Part shown: positions 1 through 7,128 of the stretch, piece by piece
How the letters are laid out: the number at the start of each line of letters is the position of its first letter
Position numbering within the stretch: the first letter of the stretch is position 1
NCBI GenBank assembly: GCA_034005635.1
Contig: JAVEUJ010000018.1
Span: 1 to 26,644, forward strand
Source of the DNA: JAAZFE01 sp034005635
GTDB taxonomy: Bacteria; Verrucomicrobiota; Kiritimatiellia; CAIQIC01; Lenti-01
Direction: 5' to 3'
Length of the DNA stretch: 26,644 nt
Translations under genes and position numbers: made by a program
The notes under the pieces: model-generated
Seen by the model: the letters and a program-made list of their open reading frames with translations, nothing else
Databases searched by the model: none
What the model was told of the DNA's origin: nothing

Positions 1-33
1 TTGCCTTGATTCCAAATCTGCTCTTTGTCATAT

Positions 34-63
34 GGAAACAGGAAACACAGGAAAACAGAAGGA
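34..63 (+). repeat. Duplicated CRISPR spacer, copy 1 (copy 2 at 232-261)
   Basis: This 30-base purine-rich spacer is identical to the one at 232-261. Two unrelated spacers lie between the copies. It is internally repetitive, with GGAAACA twice in tandem followed by a related AGGAAAACAG stretch. The order A-B-C-A suggests an unequal repeat-repeat rearrangement, or two acquisitions of the same protospacer. Confidence 0.95.
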
Positions 64-671
64 GCTTTGCCTTGATTCCAAATCTGCTCTTTGTCATATA
101 CCGCTATGCCAAGCCAATGACCACCGTATGCTTTGCCTTGATTCCAAATCTGCTCTTTGTCATATCTTTTCAAGCCCCTTAGTCAGCGAATACCAGCTTT
201 GCCTTGATTCCAAATCTGCTCTTTGTCATATGGAAACAGGAAACACAGGAAAACAGAAGGAGCTTTGCCTTGATTCCAAATCTGCTCTTTGTCATATCGG
301 GGCGGATCATCATTGCCGTTGATTGACGCTTTGCCTTGATTCCAAATCTGCTCTTTGTCATATTATGGGCAATTCCTGTGGATCGCCCACCAGCTTTGCC
401 TTGATTCCAAATCTGCTCTTTGTCATATGTGGTGCCGAACCATTGTATTCTGCTGATGGCTTTGCCTTGATTCCAAATCTGCTCTTTGTCATATTCTGTT
501 CTTCAAGAAGTTCACCCTGATAAGGCTTTGCCTTGATTCCAAATCTGCTCTTTGTCATATCTTTGGAACTTGTGGTCGGTAGGCTGTTGGCTTTGCCTTG
601 ATTCCAAATCTGCTCTTTGTCATATATTGCGCGGGGGAATTGTTTGAGGAATGTGCTTTGCCTTGATTCCA

Positions 672-690
672 AATCTGCTCTTTGTCATAT
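672..690 (+). promoter_or_regulatory. Intra-repeat promoter-like element (representative of every repeat)
   Basis: Within each repeat, TTGATT (repeat positions 9-14) lies 17 bases upstream of CATAT at the repeat end, and TG one base before CATAT makes an extended -10 (TGTCATATn). In the copy at 655-690, TTGATT is at 663-668 and the TG/CATAT element is in 683-690. Initiation would fall about seven bases into the following spacer. This parallels the promoters known inside Neisseria meningitidis type II-C repeats. The -10 is only a partial match to the consensus, so promoter activity is inferred. Confidence 0.45.
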
Positions 691-807
691 AGCCCGCAAG
701 TTATCACTTCGCCCCATACTGCTTTGCCTTGATTCCAAATCTGCTCTTTGTCATATAGCAAAGGGCGGGTAAGACGGCAGAGAAAAGCGTATAAGTGACT
801 GACAGAG

Positions 808-1143
808 CTACCAGAACAGAAGTTGCTCCGGGATTTTTTCCGGAGCAATTTCCGTTTTTGGGGCTCCGTGCATGATAAACATTCGTTCCCATTGGGCCTG
901 TGTGACGTATAGGGCGCGGACATGGCCTTCCGGTGGGATGTTGAGCTTGAGCCGGCGCATTTGGGTGTCCATGCGGTTGTGACTGACAAGGGCGCGGGTA
1001 TAGACGGACCATTGGACCATGATGAACCCTTCGTCCAGCAAGTACTTACGGAAGCCGGTGGCGCGCTTGCGTTGTTCGCGCGACATGACGGGCAGATCGA
1101 AGACGACTAGCAGCCAGCCCATTTTGAATTGGTAGCCATCCAT
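808..1143 (-). CDS. cas2: CRISPR-associated endoribonuclease Cas2 (type II-C)
   Basis: Cas2 forms the spacer-integration complex with Cas1, bridging two Cas1 dimers. The protein has the family's N-terminal beta strand ending in the catalytic-site Asp (WLLVVFDLP), followed by a charged helix (REQRKRATGFRKYLL) and the GFIMVQWSVYTR strand typical of Cas2 from type II systems. At about 111 residues it has the normal length. The ATG at 1143 is chosen because relatives carry a short extension before the MxWLxxxFDLP segment; the ATG at 1122 is the alternative (104 residues). Neither has a strong Shine-Dalgarno. The gene overlaps the end of cas1 by 37 bases, indicating one transcript with cas9 and cas1. 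Its 3' end contains a hairpin that may stop array transcription coming the other way. Confidence 0.95.
   Translation of the reverse strand: MDGYQFKMGWLLVVFDLPVMSREQRKRATGFRKYLLDEGFIMVQWSVYTRALVSHNRMDTQMRRLKLNIPPEGHVRALYVTQAQWERMFIMHGAPKTEIAPEKIPEQLLFW
823..861 (+). terminator. Plus-strand terminator-like hairpin inside the 3' end of cas2
   Basis: TTGCTCCGG (823-831) pairs perfectly with CCGGAGCAA (840-848) around an 8-base loop. A T-rich stretch, TTTCCGTTTTT, follows on the plus strand. It lies 67 bases beyond the last CRISPR repeat, where a pre-crRNA transcribed rightwards would need to stop. The DNA also encodes the C-terminus of Cas2 on the minus strand. The T tract is interrupted by CCG, so strength is uncertain. 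Confidence 0.45.
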
Positions 1144-2024
1144 GGCACGTAGGTTTCTAGGTTTTGTTCCAGCAGGCACTTGCGGAAAGAATGGATGGAG
1201 AGTTCGATGACGGTCTGAACCTGGCGCAGTTGCGCCTTGTAGGGGATGCTATCCTTCAGGAAGGGAACGAGATGGCGCTTAAAAGCCGTATCGAGTTCCA
1301 TGGGGAGAGGTCGGGTGTTTTGTAGCCAGCTCATGACACGGGCATCCACAAGGGGGCGGAAGGGCTCCATCAGGTCATAGGCGAGCGGCGTGGAGCGCTC
1401 GGCGGTGGCATGGCCGATGCCGAAGGTGGGGTCGAGACCGCAGGCAAAGCAGGCCTGGAGCACACGGGCGAGCAGGACAGCATAGCCATAGTCCAAGGCG
1501 CAGTTAGATACACCTTCGTGCCGGAGGCGGAGAAAGTCCACATCGCCCAGATATTCGCGGAACACGCCCCAATAGAGGCGGCTGACGGCCGCTTCCTTGT
1601 CTGGCCGGCATTCCCGGGACCAGCCTTGAATTTTAGCGATGGCGGGGCTCTCTGGGCACCATGCTTGGGCAAGGCTTTCTTGATTGCGGCACTTGGCGTC
1701 GATGGTCTTTTGCCAGGCGGCGGCGAGGAAGTCCTGCGGAACATGCTCCCACACGCGGGTCAGGGCGGTATCGGTGTTGCGCAGGGCGGGGAGCATGATG
1801 CACGCAGGCTTGAAGGTCTTGCACAACACCACGCCAATGCCGCGCTCGGCGGCTTCGGTCAGCAACAACATTTCGATTTTTGCCGAGAAGCAACAGACAA
1901 CAATGGCGGCGATGTCGTCCAAGGGCAGTTGCTGTCGCCCTTCTGCCGTGGTGCAGACCAATTGCCCGTCCACGCAATTCAGTTCGGCTTTGGTGCTCTC
2001 TATTGTTACGATGTGGTAGGACAT
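1107..2024 (-). CDS. cas1: CRISPR-associated integrase Cas1 (type II-C)
   Basis: Cas1 is the metal-dependent integrase that inserts new spacers at the array end, acting with Cas2. The 305-residue protein has the expected two-part layout: an N-terminal beta domain (about 1-80) and an all-helical catalytic domain. The metal ligands are visible as Glu144 (in KEAAVSRLYW), His205 (in FGIGHATAERS) and Glu220 (in DLMEPFRPLVD). The start ATG at 2022-2024 lies inside the end of cas9, with a 19-base overlap, so the two genes are translationally coupled. There is no csn2 or cas4 nearby. Together with the Cas9 size this fits type II-C, which has only cas9, cas1 and cas2. Confidence 0.97.
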   Translation of the reverse strand: MSYHIVTIESTKAELNCVDGQLVCTTAEGRQQLPLDDIAAIVVCCFSAKIEMLLLTEAAERGIGVVLCKTFKPACIMLPALRNTDTALTRVWEHVPQDFLAAAWQKTIDAKCRNQESLAQAWCPESPAIAKIQGWSRECRPDKEAAVSRLYWGVFREYLGDVDFLRLRHEGVSNCALDYGYAVLLARVLQACFACGLDPTFGIGHATAERSTPLAYDLMEPFRPLVDARVMSWLQNTRPLPMELDTAFKRHLVPFLKDSIPYKAQLRQVQTVIELSIHSFRKCLLEQNLETYVPWMATNSKWAGC

Positions 2025-5000
2025 GCGCCGGTCAGCTTCGGTTTTAGAATCTTCATGCCGGAGTTCAAAAGGGTATCCAACCGAACATTGATTTTTGAAT
2101 CAGTGCTTCCGTTTTCAATTTTCACCTTGTCCGCAGCATTGATGTCCAAACAGATGCCGCCGGCATTGTCCTTGATAGATGCCACGGTCCAGATGCCCTT
2201 GAAGCGACCTGCAGTGACTTGAATGAGTGAACCTTTGCGTAAAATGCGGACAGGGCGTCCGCCGTTTTTTTCGCGCAGGGCGCGCAACTGGGGATAAACC
2301 TTGAAATGGGGGATGACGGTGGGAATGGGATCGAGCGCACACCCCCAGTTTTCTGTGATTTGAATAGCGCCTTTGATCCTAGCAAGTTTCCCGTCCGGGG
2401 CGTCGGGGCCGCCCAGAAGGAGGGTACGCTTTTTCTCGGCGGTCTTGACAAAACGCTTGCCGCTTTCATCATAACGGGCATTTTTTTCCGTGGTCTTTTG
2501 GCGGAGTTTTGTGATGACGTCCGCAGCAACGATCCCCCATGTGGTCTGATCCACGACAACTCCGTGCATCTTGGCGGGAATATGACGGACGACACGGCAT
2601 TCGGCCAGGCGGTCGGAGATCGTCTTGAGGGTTGCAGCGGGCAAGTCCTTGATATCGATATGATTATTTGTGGTAAAAATCAGGAACGGATAACGCGCTT
2701 TGAGTAGGCGTTTGTCGCCATCGGACAGGTTTCTTTTAACCAACAAGGGCCAGTCTTCGGGGGCGAAGATAAGCAGGGCGAGACCTTGGGTGACGGCATC
2801 CATGGCGTGGTGGAGATGGGTCAACTCGCGGATATCGGCCTTGGTGAGCTTGCGGGGCGGCATATCGTCGCGGCTGGGCTCAGCGGGGACTTCGTCGGCG
2901 TTCTTTTTGCGTTTGGGCGACTTGACTTCGCCCCGGGCTGCCTGTTGTAGCCGTGGAACAGCCTTGAAAAGGCATTCATCAATATGGAGTTTTTGCCGAA
3001 TGAATGCGGTGACGCTGCCGGGGAGGTGTTTGGCATCAATGCCAATGCGCTGTTTGACGAGGCGAATAGCCATTTTGTTCAGGTGGGAGGTTTGGGTCAG
3101 GTCGCGCTCGGTGAAATCGGCGTTCCGCTGGTCATAGCGATCCATCAGCATCAACTCAGCCCGCCGCTCGCAACGCCGCCGATCATCGGTTGCGTAGCGA
3201 TACTGTTTCTGGTGCTTGGCAACAAAGTCTTTGTAGGCCTTTTCCGTGGTGATTTGGATATTGTGGTGGCCGGGAACCTCGTGGCTTTGTTCTTCGCGGA
3301 TGAATTGCATGGCGGTGCGCTGCCCCTTCATGTCGTTGACGGAGCGGAAGGTCATGGCGCAGGAAGACAGGGCGTCGGAGGGGCGGAGGGAACGGGGAAT
3401 GATGTGTTCGACTTCTAGCCGATCTCCAAACAAATCTGGATAGCCCAGTGAAGCGCCAGTATACGGACAGATGAAACCCTGGTCTTCCAATATGCGGGCT
3501 TTGCGAATTAGGCTGCCCGTGATCGCCACGTTTTCCTTCGAGTCTGCAATCGCTTCTTCCAGACTCTTGACGACGGCGCGAAAGTTGCCCAGTTTCTCGT
3601 TAAGTTTCTGCGCGATTTCTTTGGCATTCAGTCCAGAGAATTCCTGCAATTCACGAACCACTTCAACGACGGTTGCGACAACACGCTTTTTGTCGCCGCC
3701 GGCATACTCCTCCACCATCTGATCCAACAGGCGCTCAAAAATCAGAAGCCGGTGTCGGACCAGATGATTGTTGGTCTGTTTTTCAAGTGGTTCTTGTGCA
3801 AGCCGGTTGCGGATTTTCTCGGTTTCATAGAGGCAGCCGCCCTCCTTCGTGGAGTCCTTTCCCGCCATGCTCTCAGCGAAGGTGTTGGCTAGGATTTCGC
3901 GACAGTACGCGGCGCGGCCGGAGGGATAACTAACGGAGAAGCGGCGCGTGGAGAGGTCGGCATCTTTCTTCTTGCCCTTCTTTTGCAGGGTGGCCAGCGC
4001 GGCTTGGGCTGGGGCCGTGTCTTGTCCGGCGGTTTCCATGCCTTCCAGCATTTCGCACAGTCGAATTCCTTTCCCGGCAGTAAGTTCTGCCTGGGCTTTC
4101 GCCCGGCTTTCAGGGGAAAGATGGGGCCAGACCTCCCGCAAGACTTTGTTGGTGGCCAGAAACTTTTTAACGGGGTCAAGAACGAGGGCCTCTTCCATTT
4201 CTTCCGTCAAAAAGTAACTTTCGGTATTGGCGGGAGTGCAGCCCGTTGCGTCTTTCAACGCGGTATTCAGAGTGCGCTTAGTTAAAAATCCTTCGGCCTC
4301 GATTCTGGCGTGCAGGGCTTTGCGCTCAGTGGGGAGCAGCGTGCGAATTTGTCCGTCAGCACCGAAAACGGTCAGGTTGTTCATGAGGCGGCCCCAGCGG
4401 TAGTGCAGATACTCAGGGCATCTCTTCAGCGGGGTGTTCTTTCCGGTGATTCGGCAGGCGGGAATAATACGGTTGTCGAAACGCGGAACGTATTGACCGA
4501 ACAGCAAGCCGCCTTTGAACCGGGCCGGCAGTTCAAGACCGGCGGGCGCGGCATTCATCAGCAAAATGTCGCAGAGGGTGCCATCCACCTTGCGCAGTTT
4601 CCCGGAATGGGCGGTCAGGATGCGGCGGACTTCCTCTGTCACAATCTCGCGCTTGAAGGCGGCGTTGTTGCCCTTGAAATAGATGCGAGAGGCTTTGATA
4701 TCGCCCAGCGGGTCCAGACCGAGTTCCTTGCAGACGGTTTCGGCCATGGTGTCGGTCTTGTGCTTTTCCATGAGAGCGTTGGCATTTCCCACCTTCTCTG
4801 TGTCCTCGTTATCTTCTGCATCTGCGGCATCGCCCGCCCAAAGGGCGTTTCCGTCATAGCCGCGGTTGTGGGCGTACCAGCGGAGGACACTCCACAATTC
4901 CTCCCAAGTGAGTGTTTTCTTTCCAGCGGAGGCCAGAACGCGTGCGGCCAGAAGCCAAGGATAGCTGTTGGGGTTGGCGTCGAGTTGTGCCCGGGAGAGA

Positions 5001-5242
5001 ACGCCGAGTCCGACCAGATAATGTTTAAGGCGGTCAATGCGTGAGCGTCGAGCAGCAATGTTTCTGCGAGACCGGCGGAAGCCGCGCCGGGTGGCGGCCA
5101 GGCAGGAATCCTTGGGAAACAAAACCACGCCTGTGCCAAGCAGAGAATGGAAGGCATCCGAGGCGTTTGCAATCTGAAAGGCGGCCCATCCAATGGAGCT
5201 GTGTCCGACATCGAATGAAAATGCAATTGGGTCCTGCTGCAT
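2006..5242 (-). CDS. cas9: CRISPR-associated endonuclease Cas9, type II-C
   Basis: This RNA-guided DNA endonuclease of 1078 residues is close in size to the Neisseria type II-C enzyme. RuvC-I is at 8-22 with catalytic Asp11 (FDVGHSSIGWA). The Arg-rich bridge helix lies at about 52-80. RuvC-II has Glu527 (VVEVVRE). The HNH nuclease has Glu612-His613 (LEVEHIIPRS) and Asn636. RuvC-III has HHAMDAV at 811-817 with Asp815. The C-terminal 250 residues form the WED and PAM-interacting region. The first HNH metal ligand is Glu instead of the usual Asp. A basic, disordered-looking linker (about 770-800) separates HNH from RuvC-III. The ATG at 5242 is chosen over one 57 bases upstream because GGGAG lies seven bases before it and the known N-terminal motif starts there. 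A minus-strand -10-like CATAAT (5270-5265) is the only promoter element seen. cas1 overlaps its end. Confidence 0.98.
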   Translation of the reverse strand: MQQDPIAFSFDVGHSSIGWAAFQIANASDAFHSLLGTGVVLFPKDSCLAATRRGFRRSRRNIAARRSRIDRLKHYLVGLGVLSRAQLDANPNSYPWLLAARVLASAGKKTLTWEELWSVLRWYAHNRGYDGNALWAGDAADAEDNEDTEKVGNANALMEKHKTDTMAETVCKELGLDPLGDIKASRIYFKGNNAAFKREIVTEEVRRILTAHSGKLRKVDGTLCDILLMNAAPAGLELPARFKGGLLFGQYVPRFDNRIIPACRITGKNTPLKRCPEYLHYRWGRLMNNLTVFGADGQIRTLLPTERKALHARIEAEGFLTKRTLNTALKDATGCTPANTESYFLTEEMEEALVLDPVKKFLATNKVLREVWPHLSPESRAKAQAELTAGKGIRLCEMLEGMETAGQDTAPAQAALATLQKKGKKKDADLSTRRFSVSYPSGRAAYCREILANTFAESMAGKDSTKEGGCLYETEKIRNRLAQEPLEKQTNNHLVRHRLLIFERLLDQMVEEYAGGDKKRVVATVVEVVRELQEFSGLNAKEIAQKLNEKLGNFRAVVKSLEEAIADSKENVAITGSLIRKARILEDQGFICPYTGASLGYPDLFGDRLEVEHIIPRSLRPSDALSSCAMTFRSVNDMKGQRTAMQFIREEQSHEVPGHHNIQITTEKAYKDFVAKHQKQYRYATDDRRRCERRAELMLMDRYDQRNADFTERDLTQTSHLNKMAIRLVKQRIGIDAKHLPGSVTAFIRQKLHIDECLFKAVPRLQQAARGEVKSPKRKKNADEVPAEPSRDDMPPRKLTKADIRELTHLHHAMDAVTQGLALLIFAPEDWPLLVKRNLSDGDKRLLKARYPFLIFTTNNHIDIKDLPAATLKTISDRLAECRVVRHIPAKMHGVVVDQTTWGIVAADVITKLRQKTTEKNARYDESGKRFVKTAEKKRTLLLGGPDAPDGKLARIKGAIQITENWGCALDPIPTVIPHFKVYPQLRALREKNGGRPVRILRKGSLIQVTAGRFKGIWTVASIKDNAGGICLDINAADKVKIENGSTDSKINVRLDTLLNSGMKILKPKLTGACPTTS

Positions 5243-5271
5243 GGAAACTCCCGGTTTTTTTGATATTATGA

Positions 5272-5300
5272 TTGACGTATGAACTGCTACAGGAAACAAT
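5272..5300 (+). promoter_or_regulatory. Predicted tracrRNA promoter
   Basis: TTGACG (5272-5277) and AACAAT (5295-5300) are separated by exactly 17 bases, a good sigma70-type match. Predicted initiation is near 5307, eight bases before the anti-repeat pairing begins. The promoter lies in the short gap upstream of cas9 and points away from it. Confidence 0.65.
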
Positions 5301-5306
5301 GCGCAT

Positions 5307-5417
5307 AGTCTAAATTGGAATCAAGACAAAGTTAATTAAGGCAGTTCGGACCTCTACATTGTACGTCAGGATAGAAAGCCTTTAATAAAGACGATCTCAG
5401 CTGAGGTCGTCTTTTTT
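5307..5417 (+). ncRNA. tracrRNA of the type II-C system
   Basis: Bases 5315-5332 pair with repeat positions 1-18 read on the plus strand, with one G-U wobble at the first base and a single C-A mismatch at repeat position 7. After the anti-repeat, ATTAAGGC (5335-5342) can pair with GCCTTTAAT (5378-5386, one bulged T), forming a nexus-like stem. The terminator hairpin follows at once. The transcript would be about 110 nt, a normal tracrRNA length. It is divergent from cas9 and about 4.5 kb from the array. The anti-repeat complementarity is direct; ends are inferred from promoter and terminator. Confidence 0.88.
5387..5417 (+). terminator. Intrinsic terminator of tracrRNA
   Basis: The sequences AAAGACGATCTCAG (5387-5400) and CTGAGGTCGTCTTT (5401-5414) form an almost perfect palindromic stem with one G-T pair. 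The T run at 5412-5417 completes an intrinsic terminator. Confidence 0.9.
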
Positions 5418-5610
5418 GTACGGCCATAAAAGGGGGCATAAAAGGGAGCAGACAATGAATCCAAGAAGGGGTCCCGGTTTCACAAATCACTGATTGGCTT
5501 GGATTGGTTGTTGTTTTTGAACCATTTTGAACCGGTCGATTCCATTTTCAACCGCACGGCATCCGGGCCGCCGTTTCCCGTTCTTTTCGTAGTTTTCTCT
5601 TCTCCGTTAC

Positions 5611-5638
5611 TAATTCATGAGTTCTTGAGTTCAGATTC
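5611..5638. repeat. Dispersed 28-bp repeat, copy 1
   Basis: These 28 bases (beginning TAATTCATGAGTTCTTGAG) are identical to 21158-21185. A shorter inverted relative lies at 21044-21056. Both full copies lie in gaps without genes. Confidence 0.85.
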
Positions 5639-5663
5639 ATTTCCGACTCCCCCCATCTTCCCC

Positions 5664-5750
5664 ATCTGTGTAATCAGTGTAATCCGTGGTTGGATTATCT
5701 TCTTTGGTTGCGGCTCTGCCCTCTGTGAACCTCTGTGGCCCTCTGTGGTT
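5664..5750. repeat. Degenerate short-period repeats (9-10 bp units)
   Basis: Three units ATCTGTGTA, ATCAGTGTA and ATCCGTGGTT lie head to tail at 5664-5691. Three decamers CTCTGTGAAC, CTCTGTGGCC and CTCTGTGGTT lie at 5721-5750. The core TCTGTG/TCCGTG is shared by both clusters. The coding potential is poor in all frames. Confidence 0.75.
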
Positions 5751-5902
5751 AAATTGGACCTCGGATCTCTCCCCGTTTCTTTTTAGCGTTTGTGATCCCT
5801 TCTGCCATAGCGTGGAAAACTCACAGCGGGACTGGGTTTTCGGGTCAGCGTTTGGGCGGAACGACGGGGGGGGCGACCTGGCTGTCCAGGGACACTGCGC
5901 GG

Positions 5903-7114
5903 TCAGGATTCTTCGTGGGGCGGGGGGAGGGTGCGGGCGCGACGGATGGCGCTGCGTCCGTGCTGCGCGCGGATTTGGTCGACGGCTTGATCGAGGTGTT
6001 CCTTGCGGGTGCGGGTCTCGAGCGGCAGATCGAAGAGATCGAGTTGATGGGAGGTATCGGAATCCATCAAGCCGGAAATACCGAATCCGATGAGGCGCAC
6101 CGGTTGTTCTAGGGGAATCTCCTTGAATAGGGCAGTGGCCATGGCATGGAGATCTTCTTCCAGGCGGGTGGGGCAGGGAAAGGCGCGCTGGCGGGTGAGG
6201 GTGCTGAAATCTTTCCAACGGACTTTGAGGCGCCCGGTGGCCGCCAGACGTCCGTCGGCGCGCAGGCGGCGGGCGACATCCTCCACCAGCTCAAAGAGGG
6301 TATTGTCGAGCCGTCGGCGGGTGCGTTCATCCAGCATAAACGTATGTTCGCGCGAGATTGATTTTTCACGGAGATCGAGTTCGATTTCACGGGAGTCTTC
6401 GCCAAAGGCAAGCGCGCGCAGATGGGCGCCGAGGTGCGCCCCGACTACGCTTTCGAGCAGTGCGGGTGGGGCATCCTGGATATCGCCAATGGTATAGAGC
6501 GCGGCACGGTCGAAGGCTTGGTGGGTGACCTTGCCGACGCCCCAGAGGCGGGTGACGGGCAAGGGGCGCAGAAACTCGATGATGCCCGCCCGATCAAAGG
6601 GCAGGACAGTCAGGCCGTCGGGCTTTTGGTATTCTGAACCGAGTTTGGCGAGGAATTTGTTGGGGGCTATGCCGATCGAGCAGGTTAGCCCCAGTTCGCG
6701 CTGGATATCGCCCTTGATGCGGCGCGCAATTTCTTCGCCGCTGCCGAATAGACGCAGCGAACCGCTGACATCCAAGAAGGCCTCGTCGATGGAGAGGCCT
6801 TGGACCAATGGGGTGTAGCGGTCAAAGATGGCAAAGACCTGGTGGGATACCTCCTTGTAGCGCGGCAGGTCGGGCGGGACAAAAATGGCGTGCGGGCAGC
6901 GGCGACCGGCATCCTGCGAGGACATGGCGGAATGGATGCCGAAGACGCGGGCTTCGTAGGAGGCGGTGGCAACGACGCCACGCTGATCGGGCTGGGCACC
7001 CACCACGACAGGCTTGCCGCGGTAGTCCGGGTGGTCGCGCTGTTCAATGGCGGCGTAGAACGCATCCATATCAACATGCAGAATGATGCGTTTTAAAACG
7101 GAGGAGCCGGACAC
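5903..7114 (-). CDS. dinB: DNA polymerase IV (Y-family translesion polymerase DinB)
   Basis: Pol IV copies past damaged bases and makes untargeted errors under stress. The palm has metal ligands Asp15 (HVDMDAFYA) and Asp110-Glu111 (SIDEAFLDVSG), followed by the little-finger region. GIAPNKFLAKLGSEYQKPDG (about 148-167) is a family signature. The C-terminus has QLDLF, a typical beta-clamp binding motif. The GTG at 7112-7114 is chosen because GGAGG lies five bases upstream and the conserved N-terminus follows immediately, giving 403 residues; an open frame extends further upstream without homology. The start lies 14 bases after the stop of the PIG-L gene, so the two are probably cotranscribed. 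No LexA-like operator is evident just upstream. Confidence 0.95.
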   Translation of the reverse strand: MSGSSVLKRIILHVDMDAFYAAIEQRDHPDYRGKPVVVGAQPDQRGVVATASYEARVFGIHSAMSSQDAGRRCPHAIFVPPDLPRYKEVSHQVFAIFDRYTPLVQGLSIDEAFLDVSGSLRLFGSGEEIARRIKGDIQRELGLTCSIGIAPNKFLAKLGSEYQKPDGLTVLPFDRAGIIEFLRPLPVTRLWGVGKVTHQAFDRAALYTIGDIQDAPPALLESVVGAHLGAHLRALAFGEDSREIELDLREKSISREHTFMLDERTRRRLDNTLFELVEDVARRLRADGRLAATGRLKVRWKDFSTLTRQRAFPCPTRLEEDLHAMATALFKEIPLEQPVRLIGFGISGLMDSDTSHQLDLFDLPLETRTRKEHLDQAVDQIRAQHGRSAIRRARTLPPPHEES

Positions 7115-7128
7115 AGCAGCCTCCAAAA

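Larger units (their letters stand above)
1..756 (+). CRISPR. Type II-C CRISPR array, 12 repeats and 11 spacers, left end outside the window
   Basis: A 36-bp direct repeat (begins GCTTTGCCTTGATTCC, ends CTCTTTGTCATAT) occurs identically at 64-99, 130-165, 196-231, 262-297, 328-363, 393-428, 459-494, 525-560, 590-625, 655-690 and 721-756. A copy lacking its first three bases fills 1-33. Spacers are 29 or 30 bp. The first spacer in view (34-63) and the fourth (232-261) are identical. No repeat is degenerate, including the one nearest cas2, so the repeats alone do not show which end is old. The plus orientation comes from the tracrRNA anti-repeat at 5315-5332, which pairs with the first 18 bases of the repeat read on this strand. 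The leader-proximal end, if there is a classical leader, lies left of base 1. Confidence 0.98.
5418..5902. other. Non-coding patch of degenerate repeats between tracrRNA and dinB
   Basis: No convincing gene is present. From left to right: CATAAAAGGG occurs twice in tandem (5425-5434 and 5438-5447), next to a GGGAGCAGAC stretch resembling the decayed edge of a REP-type element. TTTGAACC is repeated near 5515-5535. A 28-bp sequence is shared with 21158-21185. Two runs of 9-10 bp degenerate units follow (5664-5691 and 5721-5750). CCATAGCGTGGAAAACTCA (5805-5823) matches a palindrome upstream of uvrC. A small TGTCC/GGACA hairpin sits just beyond the dinB stop. Confidence 0.6.

Noticed and set aside
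32..322. Open frames across the CRISPR array encoding repeated LCLDSKSALCH
   Set aside because: They are translations of the 36-bp repeat and its spacers; the regular repeat/spacer structure shows an array, not a repeat protein.
1410..2222. 270-codon plus-strand open frame opposite cas1
   Set aside because: It is antisense to cas1, whose catalytic residues are all intact on the minus strand.
4310..5044. 244-codon plus-strand open frame opposite cas9
   Set aside because: It is antisense to the Cas9 N-terminal region, where all domain motifs are on the minus strand; no ribosome-binding site or recognisable motif.
5499..5786. Plus-strand open frame of 95 codons in the repeat patch
   Set aside because: It runs through degenerate short repeats and encodes biased, unrecognisable sequence; no ribosome-binding site.
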